Shown piece after piece: positions 35,312 to 44,163 of a stretch of DNA of 64,000 nucleotides (position 1 is the stretch's first letter; each line of letters opens with the position of its first letter). Origin of the DNA: Aestuariimicrobium kwangyangense DSM 21549 (GTDB taxonomy: Bacteria > Actinomycetota > Actinomycetes > Propionibacteriales > Propionibacteriaceae); the NCBI RefSeq assembly GCF_000421525.1, contig NZ_ATXE01000001.1, positions 1,240,001-1,304,000 on the forward strand. Reading direction: 5' to 3'. The position numbers and the translations under genes are program-made. Under the pieces are notes generated by a model, which was not told where the DNA came from, did not search any database, and saw only the letters and a program-made list of their open reading frames with translations.

Positions 35312-38126
35312 GGGCCCGGTCGAGGGCCAGCAACACGTGCTCGTACTCGACCCCCAGGGCTCGTCCCACGCCCAGTTCGCAGGTGCGGTTGGCCGACAGG
35401 TACAGGTCGAAGTCGTGCGCTGACCCGTGCCGGTGACCCTCGTCCTGTCGTCCGATCTCCTCGACCATGTCACGGGTGGCGGCCTGCGTGAGTTCTGGGT
35501 GCAGCAGTCCGCGGTCCCCGGCGAACCCGCAGCACCGCCACGCGTCGGGCACGACCACGTCGTCGGCGACCAATGCGGCCAGGGACCGTAGCTGGACGTC
35601 GAGCCCCACCTGGGTGGTCGCACAGGTGGGGTGCAGCAGGGCACGGGCCACCCGCGGTACCGGGGGCAGCGACGTGGCACGGTCAGCCACGAATTCCACC
35701 ACATCGACGATGGTGAGCCGGGCTCCCAACGCGTTGGCGGCAACCCTCAGCCCCTCGGTGCACGAGGCCGCATCGGAGATCACGACCAGTTCGCCGCCCC
35801 GAGTGGCTCGCTCGAGCACATGGGTCACGCGGTCGTCCATCACCTGCTGCCCACGCCCGTGACCCTTCGACTTCCACGGAGTGGCGCAGCACAAGGACTC
35901 CACCTCGTCGGGTACCAGGACCTGCACGCCGAGCCGTGAGAGCACCGACTCGACGGCCGACTGCAGGGTGGAGCCGTCCCGTTGGCCGAACATGGTCTGC
36001 ACGCACGACGGCAGGTAGACAGCATCAGGGCGGCTGCTCGGTCGTGGTCGGCGGCCGACTCCACCGGGTGGCAACTCCGCCGACAGCTGGGGCACCGCGT
36101 CATCGCCCAGCAGACGCCGCCCCAGGGCCAGCGGCGTGGTCACCACCGGCGTCGGCAGCCGATCGGCCGCCGTCATCCCCATCGACGACAGTCGGGTGAA
36201 GGGTCCCCACGCGTGGGCGGCCACGTGCCACCCGGCCCCGGTGAGCGGGGTCTGCGACTCCCGACGCAGGCGGCGCACCAGGTCGCCGGTGTTGATGCCC
36301 ACGGGGCAGGTGGTGGCACACATGCCGTCGACCGCGCAGGTCTCGGTCACCGGATAGGTCTGGTCGCGGCGGAGCCGGTCGGCCAGCTCGTGGTCGCCCG
36401 CCTCGTCGGCGTCGACGATGGCCCGTTGGGCCACGATCCGCTGGCGCGGGGTGAGGGTGAGGAACTCGCTGGGGCAGACGGGTTCGCAGTACCCACATTC
36501 CACGCAGCGGTCCACCTCGGACTGGACGGTGGGAGTGGTCTTGAAGTCACGCAGGTGCAGTTCTGGATCATCGGTGATGACGGCCCCGGGGTTCATGATG
36601 CCCGCCGGGTCGAGGGCCTGTTTCAGCGAGCGCATCATCGTGTACAGCTCCGGGCCGTACTGCCGCTCCACGAAGGGAGCCATGATGCGTCCCGTGCCGT
36701 GCTCGGCCTTGAGGGTTCCGGCGGCATCCAGCACCAGCTGCACGAGACCCTCGGTGAACTCACGCTGCCGTGACACCGCGTCGGCGGTGCGGAAGTCCTC
36801 CGTCACGAGGAAGTGGAGGTTGCCGTCCTTGGCGTGTCCGAAGATCACCGGAGCCGCTCCCAGTCGGTCGCGGCAGAGCTGGGTCAAGTCGCTGCAGACC
36901 TGTGCCAACGAGGGGACGGGTACGGCGATGTCCTCCAGCAGGGCCGTGGTGCCGCTGGCGCGAGCGCCGGCGACCTTGGCGTACAGCCCCTTGCGAAGCG
37001 CCCACAGCCCCGAGCGGCGCCGTGCGTCGAACGAGAACTCGGCCCTGGCCAGACCGAGCTGGTCGCAGGCGTCGGCCACGTCGGCGTCGAGCCGGTCGGG
37101 GCTCGCGGACTGGAACTCCACCAGGAGCGCGGCTTCGCCATGGCGGGCCCCGGGCAGCACGGCGGCGTGCGCCGGGTCGGTGCGGCACACGGCAAGTGAG
37201 GTCTCGTCCAGCAGTTCGATCACGGCTGGGCCGGTCTGCCGCAGGTGGGGGACGACCGCGGTGGCCTCGTGGAGCGATCCGAAGGTCAACAAGGCCGTCG
37301 AGACATGGGGCAGCAGGGGCACGGTGTTCATCACCACCGATGCGATGAACCCGAGCGTCCCCTCGGAGCCCACCATCAGGTGCTCGAGCGCCTTGGCGGG
37401 GGAGTCGTGGTCGACGAGTGCGTTCAGTCCATAGCCCATGGTGTTCTTGCGGGCGAACTGTCGTCCGATCTCCTCGGCGAGGTCGGCTCGCCGCGCCTGC
37501 GCCGACAGGGACACCAGGAGGGAGTGCAGGGCCGGTTCGTCCGCCGCCAACTGGGCATCTGCGTCGGGGGCACCGGTGTCGAGCACGGTGCCGGAGGCCA
37601 GCACCACCACCATGGAATCCACCGTGCGGTAGGAGTTCTGCTCGACCCCGCAGGTCATGCCGGAGGAATTGTTGGCCACCACCCCGCCGACGGTGCAGGC
37701 CACCTCCGAGGCGGGGTCGGGGCCGAGTTTGCGTCCGTGCCTGGCCAGCCGGGAGTTGACCTCGCGCACGGTCATACCGGGGCCGAGCCGAACCCGGCGG
37801 GCGCCCTCGTCCAACAGTTCCATGGAGCGGAACCCGCGACGCACGTCGACGAGCAGTGCGGACGACTGCGCCTGCCCGGACAGGGACGTGCCCCCGGCCC
37901 GGAAGGTGACCGACGTGCGATGGCGGGTGGCCACCCCCAGGATCGTCGCCACCTGCGAGGCGTCGGCCGCGACCAAGGAGGCCTGGGGGGTGAGCAGGAA
38001 GTGGCTGGCGTCGACGGCGGTGGTGGCCCGGTCGAGCGGCGAGGTGCGCACACGTGCCCGGCCCAACAGCCGCGTCAACTCCTCGGCCAGGTCGGAGGGG
38101 AGGGGGGTCGTGCTGCTGCGCCGCAT
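35268..38126 (-). CDS. FAD-linked oxidase / Fe-S (CCG-domain) oxidoreductase, D-lactate-dehydrogenase type
   Basis: Fusion protein of 952 aa. The N-terminal PCMH-type FAD-binding domain (TFRAGGTSLSGQAQSSALLV, GPDPASEVACTVGGVVANN) and FAD oxidase C-terminal domain (about 280-510) are followed by two Fe-S cluster motifs, CVECGYCEPVCPS and CAVDGMCATTCPVG. A heterodisulfide-reductase-like CCG region comes last (LPSCVQTMF, LCCATPWKSKGH, LHPTCATTQVG, WRCCGFAGDRG). This is the layout of membrane-associated D-lactate/2-hydroxyacid dehydrogenases feeding electrons to quinones. The substrate is unproven, though lactate is plausible for a propionic-acid bacterium. ATG 38126 is 6 nt from -10 TAGAGT (38138-38133). 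The 3' end overlaps polA. Confidence 0.9.
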   Translation of the reverse strand: MRRSSTTPLPSDLAEELTRLLGRARVRTSPLDRATTAVDASHFLLTPQASLVAADASQVATILGVATRHRTSVTFRAGGTSLSGQAQSSALLVDVRRGFRSMELLDEGARRVRLGPGMTVREVNSRLARHGRKLGPDPASEVACTVGGVVANNSSGMTCGVEQNSYRTVDSMVVVLASGTVLDTGAPDADAQLAADEPALHSLLVSLSAQARRADLAEEIGRQFARKNTMGYGLNALVDHDSPAKALEHLMVGSEGTLGFIASVVMNTVPLLPHVSTALLTFGSLHEATAVVPHLRQTGPAVIELLDETSLAVCRTDPAHAAVLPGARHGEAALLVEFQSASPDRLDADVADACDQLGLARAEFSFDARRRSGLWALRKGLYAKVAGARASGTTALLEDIAVPVPSLAQVCSDLTQLCRDRLGAAPVIFGHAKDGNLHFLVTEDFRTADAVSRQREFTEGLVQLVLDAAGTLKAEHGTGRIMAPFVERQYGPELYTMMRSLKQALDPAGIMNPGAVITDDPELHLRDFKTTPTVQSEVDRCVECGYCEPVCPSEFLTLTPRQRIVAQRAIVDADEAGDHELADRLRRDQTYPVTETCAVDGMCATTCPVGINTGDLVRRLRRESQTPLTGAGWHVAAHAWGPFTRLSSMGMTAADRLPTPVVTTPLALGRRLLGDDAVPQLSAELPPGGVGRRPRPSSRPDAVYLPSCVQTMFGQRDGSTLQSAVESVLSRLGVQVLVPDEVESLCCATPWKSKGHGRGQQVMDDRVTHVLERATRGGELVVISDAASCTEGLRVAANALGARLTIVDVVEFVADRATSLPPVPRVARALLHPTCATTQVGLDVQLRSLAALVADDVVVPDAWRCCGFAGDRGLLHPELTQAATRDMVEEIGRQDEGHRHGSAHDFDLYLSANRTCELGVGRALGVEYEHVLLALDRALSGRPRARKPRPRR

Positions 38127-38202
38127 GAGCCCACTCTAGGCAGGCGCGGGGTGGTCGGGCCGGGGCCGCGCAGCTGCGGGGCCGGACAGGTCAGGGCTGG
38201 AG

Positions 38203-39012
38203 TCAGGCGGAAGGGGCGACTGGTGTGAGGTGGAACAGGATGCGCGAGTCCCACGCGGCCGTGGCCCGGTTGAAGTCCCAGCAGATGACGATGATCGCCT
38301 CGGGGGCCCCCGCGTCGTCGTAGAGCACGGTCGAGTTGGGGTCGTAGTCCTTGACCCACACCTTGGTGGAGCGGCTGAAGGTGTAGCAGACGGTGTTCCC
38401 GCGCCCGTCGCTGACCCTCACCAGGGCCCCGGGTCGCAGTCCCGAGTTCGGGTCGGCCAACTCGTTTCCCAGGGCGTTGCCATTGCGGTACGTGTGGATG
38501 GTCAGCACGGCGTGGCCCTGACCCGAACCGAGCTTGGGACCTTGGTCGAACCAGCCGACGGTGCGGGGTTGGTCCTTGGGTGGGGCAGCCGCCGACCCGC
38601 TCTCGTCCAGTCCCAGCGACAGCATGGGGGAGTCGACCTTCATCGACTCGATCGACAGCCGCTGCGGATCGTCCATCGGGGCGGTCGGGCTGCTGCAGCC
38701 GGGCGGCAACGGTGTGGACGAGGAGGCAGTCGGAGTCGGTTGGGCAGGCGTGGTGCCGGAGCTAGTCGGGGACTCCGGTGTCGGGGCAACGATGGTCGCG
38801 GAGGTGCTGGTCTCCGGGCTGGCCGGCGGCGCCGCGACTCCCGGTTGCCGGTTCGTCGCTCGCCAGATCGCGAAGCCAGCCCCCACCAGGATCACCAGGA
38901 CCACCAGCAGCACGACCAGGCGGGAGGGTCCCCGTCCAGGGCTGGACGACCGGCCGCGTCCGGGGACGCCGTCTGGCTGCGGACTGGCTGGCACGGGGGC
39001 CTGGTCGGCCAT
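38203..39012 (-). CDS. Sortase-family protein with divergent active site
   Basis: Protein of 269 aa. A cytoplasmic Pro/Ser/Gly-rich N-terminus precedes one membrane helix (about residues 31-49), a Thr/Ser/Pro-rich linker (55-110) and a sortase domain, closest in layout to class E/F sortases of actinobacteria. The candidate catalytic triad is His173 (LTIHTYRNG), Cys244 (IVICWDF) and Arg257 (DSRILF). The surroundings deviate from the usual GH and TLxTC contexts, so activity and recognition motif are uncertain. Partner genes with LPxTG sorting signals are not seen in the window. ATG 39012 has a GAGAGGA about 10 nt upstream. It is transcribed divergently from rpsA. Confidence 0.8.
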   Translation of the reverse strand: MADQAPVPASPQPDGVPGRGRSSSPGRGPSRLVVLLVVLVILVGAGFAIWRATNRQPGVAAPPASPETSTSATIVAPTPESPTSSGTTPAQPTPTASSSTPLPPGCSSPTAPMDDPQRLSIESMKVDSPMLSLGLDESGSAAAPPKDQPRTVGWFDQGPKLGSGQGHAVLTIHTYRNGNALGNELADPNSGLRPGALVRVSDGRGNTVCYTFSRSTKVWVKDYDPNSTVLYDDAGAPEAIIVICWDFNRATAAWDSRILFHLTPVAPSA

Positions 39013-39180
39013 GGTCGTCGTGGTCCTCTCGGGTGGCTGCGTGGTCGGGGGTGCTGCGGACGGGAGTGTGGTGGATCGCTGCTGTCGTGCTGCCGGACGC
39101 CGTGTGGCACCCGGTTCAAGGGTCTGCGCGGAGCCATGCCTCGCTCGCGCATCAGCGTACCGAGTGCGGGCAAGCCCGGA

Positions 39181-39210
39181 TTGACCCTCGCGGTTGACCG
39201 CGAGTACTCT
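39181..39210 (+). promoter_or_regulatory. rpsA promoter whose spacer is a perfect palindrome
   Basis: -35 TTGACC (39181-39186) and -10 TACTCT (39205-39210). The whole 18-bp spacer is an inverted repeat: CTCGCGGT (39187-39194), TG, ACCGCGAG (39197-39204). The ~120-nt leader to ATG 39337 can fold CTGCGG/CCGCAG. The 324-bp gap between the sortase and rpsA (39013-39336) otherwise contains no gene. Confidence 0.65.
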
Positions 39211-39336
39211 GGACGGGCACTGTGACCTGTCCTGTTCCGTACCGAGTGAGTGGGTCTGCGGTGGGGGGAGACTTCCAAGTAGCCGCAGGGTGATGGTGCG
39301 TCATCAGCATTGTCCAACCATCGGAGCACCTACTAC

Positions 39337-40788
39337 ATGACCTCCTCCACTGAGGCCTCGACCCAGGTCGCCTTTGACGACCTCGGCTCGCCGGAAGCCT
39401 TCCTGGCCGCCGTCGACGCCACCATCAAGTACTTCAATGACGGTGACATCGTCACCGGCACCGTCGTCAAGGTTGACCGCGACGAAGTCCTGCTCGACAT
39501 CGGTTACAAGACCGAGGGCGTCATTCCTTCCAAGGAACTTTCCATCAAGCACGACGTGGACCCCTTCGAGGTCGTCCAGGTCGGCGACGAGATCGAGGCT
39601 CTCGTCCAGCAGAAGGAAGACAAGGAAGGCCGCCTGATCCTGTCGAAGAAGCGGGCTCAGTACGAGCGCGCCTGGGGCACGATCGAGAAGGTCAAGGAGG
39701 AGGACGGCGTCGTCACCGGCACCGTCATCGAGGTGGTCAAGGGTGGTCTGATCGTCGACATCGGTCTGCGCGGCTTCCTGCCCGCATCGCTGGTCGAGAT
39801 GCGTCGCGTCCGTGACCTGCAGCCCTACGTCGGCATGGAGCTCGAGGCCAAGATCATCGAGCTCGACAAGCACCGCAACAATGTCGTGCTGTCTCGCCGT
39901 GCCTGGCTCGAGCAGACCCAGAGCGAGGTTCGCCAGAACTTCCTCACCCAGCTGCAGAAGGGCCAGATCCGCAAGGGCGTCGTCTCCTCGATCGTCAACT
40001 TCGGTGCCTTCGTCGACCTCGGTGGGGTCGACGGTCTGGTGCACGTCTCGGAGTTGTCGTGGAAGCACATCGACCACCCGTCCGAGGTCGTCGAGGTCGG
40101 TACCCCGGTCACCGTCGAGGTGCTGGAGGTCGACATGGACCGCGAGCGTGTCTCGCTGTCGCTGAAGGCCACCCAGGAAGACCCGTGGCAGACCTTCGCA
40201 CGCATCCACGCCATCGGCCAGATCGTGCCCGGCAAGGTCACCAAGCTGGTGCCCTTCGGTGCGTTCGTCCGCGTCGAGGAGGGCATCGAGGGCTTGGTGC
40301 ACGTCTCTGAGCTCGCTGAGCGTCACGTCGAGATCCCCGAGCAGGTCGTCACTGTCAACGACGAGGTCATGGTCAAGATCATCGACATCGACCTCGAGCG
40401 TCGCCGTATCTCGCTGTCGCTCAAGCAGGCCAACGCCGGTGTCGACGTCGCCGCTGACGACTTCGACCCCTCGCTGTACGGCATGACCGCGAGCTACGAC
40501 GACCAGGGCAACTACATCTACCCCGAGGGCTTCGATCCGGAGTCCAACGAGTGGAAGGAAGGCTACGAGGAGCAGCAGCGTGCCTGGGAGTCCCAGTACG
40601 CCGAGGCGCAGTCCCGTTGGGAGGCGCACAAGCGTCAGGTCGAGGAGGCCGAGCAGGCCGACCAGAACGCTGCCACCGAGTCGGCCACCACGACGAGCTT
40701 CGCATCGACCGAGGAGCCGGGCGCTGGTTCGCTCGCTTCGGACGAGGCGCTGCAGGCCCTGCGCGACAAGCTGACCGGCGGCAACTGA
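39337..40788 (+). CDS. rpsA: 30S ribosomal protein S1
   Basis: RNA-binding protein of 483 aa that helps recruit mRNA to the ribosome. Four S1 domains run about 33-105, 122-187, 208-276 and 293-362 (GDIVTGTVVKVDRDEVLLDI, GVVSSIVNFGAFVDLGG, GKVTKLVPFGAFVRVEEG), the actinobacterial four-domain form rather than the six of E. coli. A long acidic, Glu/Ala-rich C-terminal tail (about 380-483) follows. ATG 39337 is preceded by GGAG at an 11-nt spacing. The codons are strongly biased toward C/G-ending ones, as expected for a highly expressed gene. Confidence 0.96.
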   Translation: MTSSTEASTQVAFDDLGSPEAFLAAVDATIKYFNDGDIVTGTVVKVDRDEVLLDIGYKTEGVIPSKELSIKHDVDPFEVVQVGDEIEALVQQKEDKEGRLILSKKRAQYERAWGTIEKVKEEDGVVTGTVIEVVKGGLIVDIGLRGFLPASLVEMRRVRDLQPYVGMELEAKIIELDKHRNNVVLSRRAWLEQTQSEVRQNFLTQLQKGQIRKGVVSSIVNFGAFVDLGGVDGLVHVSELSWKHIDHPSEVVEVGTPVTVEVLEVDMDRERVSLSLKATQEDPWQTFARIHAIGQIVPGKVTKLVPFGAFVRVEEGIEGLVHVSELAERHVEIPEQVVTVNDEVMVKIIDIDLERRRISLSLKQANAGVDVAADDFDPSLYGMTASYDDQGNYIYPEGFDPESNEWKEGYEEQQRAWESQYAEAQSRWEAHKRQVEEAEQADQNAATESATTTSFASTEEPGAGSLASDEALQALRDKLTGGN

Positions 40789-40816
40789 CCGCCCTTCGGC
40801 TGACAGCCACCAGGCA

Positions 40817-40842
40817 GGCCCCCGACCACATGGTCGGGGGCC
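40817..40842 (+). terminator. Terminator hairpin after rpsA
   Basis: Perfect 11-bp arms GGCCCCCGACC (40817-40827) and GGTCGGGGGCC (40832-40842) with loop ACAT are followed by TTCCTCGTTCTGT. It lies 28 nt after the rpsA stop, before the convergent ROK gene (stop at 40868). Confidence 0.85.
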
Positions 40843-40867
40843 TTCCTCGTTCTGTCCTAGTCCTGTG

Positions 40868-42010
40868 TCAGCGCTGCGGAATGAAGGCGGCGCGTGCCAG
40901 GGCCGAACGGGCTTCGTCCAAGGCTCCCAGGCGCACGGCTTCGTCCCCCAGGTCACTGGAGCGCACCATCGGCGGGGGCCAGTGCAGGGTCGTGCGCAGG
41001 ATGGCCTCGAGGGCCGCGCGCAGCGACTCCCCGGCAACGCGCGAGGTCTCCCCGGCCAGGATGACCAGTTCCGGGTCGAGCGTGGTGGCGATGTTGACGA
41101 TGCCGGGTGCGATCCGCTCGGCCAGCGCATCCCAGACCGGTGAGCCCAAGGGCTCGCTGCCGGTGATCTCATCGAGCCACGCATGCCCGGGGCTGTGCTC
41201 GCGCCCGACGGTGTGCGCCAGGTTCCAGGCACCCGCACGGTCCTGGTAGGGCGTCTGGCCGGCTTCGCCCGTGTGCATGAACCCGATCTCGCCGGCCGCG
41301 CCGTGGGCGCCCCGATGAACCCGGCCGCTGAGCACCACGGCAGCGCCTACGCCACTGCCCAAGCTCACCAGCACGTAGTCCTCGGCATCGGCGGCCACCC
41401 CGTGCAACTTTTCGGCGATGGCCCTGAAGTTCACCTCGTTGTCGAAGGCGACGTGGGCTCCCTCGAGGCGCTGCGCGATCCGATGGGCGGTGCCCGCAAC
41501 CCAGCGGGGCTGCTCGGTCGAGAAGAGCACGTCGCCAGTGAGCGGGTCGACGGCGCCCGGCAGGGCGATCGACACGGCGTGGTGCCGGTACGACTCAGGG
41601 GGGATGGTCGCGTTCACCGCCTCGACGATGGCGTCGTCGAGCCTTCGGTCACGATCGAGTTCCACGTCGTGGCCCAGTGCCTGGGTCGAGCCCAGCGGGG
41701 AATGGCTGACGAGGAGCACGTCTCCGTGCACCTCGACGGCCGTGGCCAGTCCGAGGTCGGCCGCCAGGGTGAACTTGGCCGCTTTGGGGCCGGGACGGCT
41801 GGCCTCGTCGAAGCCATCGGCCACCACCAGTCCTTCGGCCTGCAGCCGCTCAATCACATTGAGCGCCGCTGGACTCGAAAGTCCAGCCAATCGGGCAAGT
41901 TGCGGCCGCGTCGATGGACCATGCTGTGCCAGGAGCTCGCAGAAGACACGGTCGTTGACCTGGCGCATCAGGCGCTGCGGAGCGCCTCCGATGCTCGACG
42001 GGTGGGTCAT
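40868..42010 (-). CDS. ROK-family transcriptional regulator without the zinc motif
   Basis: Protein of about 380 aa. The N-terminal winged helix-turn-helix (about residues 20-70, TRPQLARLAGLSSPAALNVI) is followed by a ROK sugar-kinase-like domain with LVSLGSGVGAAVVLSGRVHRG. The usual ROK zinc site CxCGxxGCxE is absent: the equivalent segment reads GEIGFMHTGEAGQTPYQDRAGA. It also lacks a clear DxGxT phosphate motif, so it is a regulator, not a kinase. It is divergent from the ABC importer at 42149, the usual place for a local repressor. The start is unclear: ATG 42010 (AGGA 12 nt upstream), ATG 42019 and GTG 42034 are all in frame. Confidence 0.88.
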   Translation of the reverse strand: MTHPSSIGGAPQRLMRQVNDRVFCELLAQHGPSTRPQLARLAGLSSPAALNVIERLQAEGLVVADGFDEASRPGPKAAKFTLAADLGLATAVEVHGDVLLVSHSPLGSTQALGHDVELDRDRRLDDAIVEAVNATIPPESYRHHAVSIALPGAVDPLTGDVLFSTEQPRWVAGTAHRIAQRLEGAHVAFDNEVNFRAIAEKLHGVAADAEDYVLVSLGSGVGAAVVLSGRVHRGAHGAAGEIGFMHTGEAGQTPYQDRAGAWNLAHTVGREHSPGHAWLDEITGSEPLGSPVWDALAERIAPGIVNIATTLDPELVILAGETSRVAGESLRAALEAILRTTLHWPPPMVRSSDLGDEAVRLGALDEARSALARAAFIPQR

Positions 42011-42075
42011 GGGGCCCATCTTTCCTGAAGCCACCCCGTCACCGCCGTGGTGATCGATGGGTGTCGCTCCCTGTC

Positions 42076-42108
42076 TTGGTTGATTATTTACTTACTTATT
42101 GATTGTGT
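42076..42108. promoter_or_regulatory. AT-rich promoter/operator between the ROK gene and the importer
   Basis: This ~33-bp island is far richer in A/T than anything else here. It contains TTGATT at 42080 and again at 42099 (19 bp apart) around TTACTTACTTA. ROK repressors of the NagC/Mlc type use AT-rich operators, so it is a good candidate operator overlapping the divergent promoters. I cannot fix the -10 and -35 elements with confidence. Confidence 0.55.
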
Positions 42109-42148
42109 GCAAGATGTACCCCGACGAGCAACGAAGCCGGGAGACGAC

Positions 42149-43231
42149 GTGAGCGTGGACGCGAAGACAGACGGGGGGTCCCGGGCTGAGGCTGCGCAGC
42201 GTCCAGGGCCCCGAGGGATGCCCCAGTGGCTGGTCTTCCTGGGTCGCCGACTGGGTATCTACACGGGTACCGCCGTCCTGGCCGTGGTGATGAATTTCAT
42301 GCTTCCCCGGCTGATGCCGGGGGATCCGGTGCAGGACATGTTCCTTCGGATCCAGCAGGCCACGGGTGCGCCGCCACCTCAATACCTGATCGACAACATC
42401 TATGCCCTGTACGGCGATCCCAACCGCCCACTACCCCTGCAGTTCGTCGATTACCTCACCCAATTGGCGCGCGGTGACCTGGGCAGGTCCGTCATGCAGT
42501 ACCCGACTCCCGTTTCAGAACTGCTGGCCCAGACCTTGCCATGGACGCTCGGCCTCGGACTGATCACGCTGGTGCTCGCCTGGCTGATCGGCACCCTGCT
42601 GGGGGCCTGGCTCGGGTGGAAGCCCTCGGGCATGGCCGACAAGGCCTTCACCCCGGTGTTGATGTTCTTCCACTCGATCCCGGCTTTCTGGCTCGCGATC
42701 ATGGCGGCCTGGTTCTTCGCCTACCGCAACTACTACTTCCCGGCCCAGGGTGGATACGACGCCGAGCAGCGCAACCACTCCTGGGCAAACGGCCCCTTCC
42801 TCACCTCGGTGGTCACCCACGGGACGCTGCCAGCGTTGGTGCTTGTCATCGTGGGATTCGCAGGATGGTTGTTCAGCATGCGCAACATGACCATCGCCAC
42901 CACCAGCGAGGACTACGTCACGCTTGCCCGAGCCAAGGGGCTCTCGCGGTGGGTGGTCCTGATGCGCTACGCCGCACGCAACGCCATCCTGCCCAACGTC
43001 ACGGGCCTGGCCCAAGCAGTGGGCGGACTCCTCGGCTCAATCGTGTTGGTCGAGTCTGTCTTCGTCTACCCGGGCATGGGCAACTTGTTGGGCAATGCCA
43101 TCGGTCAGCGTGACTACCCGGTGATGCAGGCGATCCTGCTGATGACGGTGTTCCTCACCTTGGCTGCCAATTTCATCGCCGACTCGATCTACGTGCTGCT
43201 CGATCCCCGCACCCGAGAAGGAGACGCCTGA
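42149..43231 (+). CDS. ABC importer permease 1 (DppB/OppB type)
   Basis: Membrane permease of 360 aa of the binding-protein-dependent transport family 5/DppB type. After a ~40-residue soluble N-terminus there are six membrane helices. The cytoplasmic EAA-like loop is EDYVTLARAKGLSRWVVLMR. RLMPGDPVQDMF near the N-terminus is the conserved post-helix-1 motif of DppB proteins. The start is GTG 42149, with GGGAG 5 nt upstream; GTG 42155 is also in frame. It is the first gene of a five-gene operon whose next three genes overlap their predecessors by 1-4 nt. The ligand may be an oligopeptide or oligosaccharide; the neighbouring ROK regulator favours a sugar. Confidence 0.92.
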   Translation: MSVDAKTDGGSRAEAAQRPGPRGMPQWLVFLGRRLGIYTGTAVLAVVMNFMLPRLMPGDPVQDMFLRIQQATGAPPPQYLIDNIYALYGDPNRPLPLQFVDYLTQLARGDLGRSVMQYPTPVSELLAQTLPWTLGLGLITLVLAWLIGTLLGAWLGWKPSGMADKAFTPVLMFFHSIPAFWLAIMAAWFFAYRNYYFPAQGGYDAEQRNHSWANGPFLTSVVTHGTLPALVLVIVGFAGWLFSMRNMTIATTSEDYVTLARAKGLSRWVVLMRYAARNAILPNVTGLAQAVGGLLGSIVLVESVFVYPGMGNLLGNAIGQRDYPVMQAILLMTVFLTLAANFIADSIYVLLDPRTREGDA

Positions 43232-44163
43232 TGACCAGAAGATTTCTGGGACTGCCGATGGTGCGGGCTGGCATCGCGCTGATGGCCTTCTTCGCATTGA
43301 TGGCGACGGTCGGCCCATGGCTGTGCTCCACCTTCCTCGGCCTCGACCCGCTTGAGCTCGACACCGCAAACGCCGGCATGCCGCCGAGCGCACAACACTG
43401 GCTCGGCACCACCTCGTCCGGTCAGGACGTGCTCGCCCGCATCGTCTGGGGGGCACGTGGCTCCCTGCTCGTCGGTCTCGCCTCGGGAACGATCGCCACG
43501 GCGCTGAGTGTGGTGATCGGCACCTGGGCGGGATTCATCGGGGGCTGGGCCGACAAGGTGCTGAACACCTTCACCAACCTGTTCCTGACCATGCCGAGCT
43601 TCGCCGTCACGCTGATCATCGCCGGCTACGTGCAGAAACTCGACTGGCTGTCGGTCTCCCTGATCATCGGCGCCTTCGAGTGGCCCGGTGGGGCGCGCCG
43701 CATCCGCGCCCAAGCCATGAGCCTGCGCGGACGAGACTTCACCGCGGCCCTGCGGACGACCGGTGAGTCACGCTGGCGGATCATCGCGGTCGAGGTCGCA
43801 CCCCATCTCAACGGCGTGGCGTCCAGCATGTTCCTGACGGCCTTCGTCTACGGCGTCTTCACCCAGGCGTCGATGGCTTTCCTGGGCATCGGCGACCCGG
43901 AAACTGTTTCCTGGGGCACCGAGATCGCCTACGCCGAGGGCCAGAACGCGCTCTTTCGTGGCTACTGGTGGTGGTTCGCCCCGCCCGGCATCGCCATCGC
44001 CCTGCTCGGACTGAGCACCGCCCTCATCAACTTCGGCATCGACGAGATCGTCAATCCGGTCCTCAACTCCAAGCAGGAGGTACTGGTGCGCCAGTTCTTC
44101 AAGCGCACCCGGAAGGGTTCCCACCATGAAGTCCGGCCGGTCACTGGGGCGGTGACCCGATGA
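43231..44163 (+). CDS. ABC importer permease 2 (DppC/OppC type)
   Basis: Second permease, 310 aa, with six membrane helices. The typical DppC periplasmic segment HWLGTTSSGQDVLARIVWGA is present, and the EAA loop is RIRAQAMSLRGRDFTAALRT. ATG 43231 overlaps the permease 1 stop by one base. It would pair with permease 1 to form the membrane channel. A C-terminal basic tail (about 25 residues) extends past the last helix. GYWWWFAPPGIAIALLGLS matches the conserved late part of the family. Both permeases carry an unusually long first extracytoplasmic loop typical of family-5 importers. Confidence 0.92.
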   Translation: MTRRFLGLPMVRAGIALMAFFALMATVGPWLCSTFLGLDPLELDTANAGMPPSAQHWLGTTSSGQDVLARIVWGARGSLLVGLASGTIATALSVVIGTWAGFIGGWADKVLNTFTNLFLTMPSFAVTLIIAGYVQKLDWLSVSLIIGAFEWPGGARRIRAQAMSLRGRDFTAALRTTGESRWRIIAVEVAPHLNGVASSMFLTAFVYGVFTQASMAFLGIGDPETVSWGTEIAYAEGQNALFRGYWWWFAPPGIAIALLGLSTALINFGIDEIVNPVLNSKQEVLVRQFFKRTRKGSHHEVRPVTGAVTR

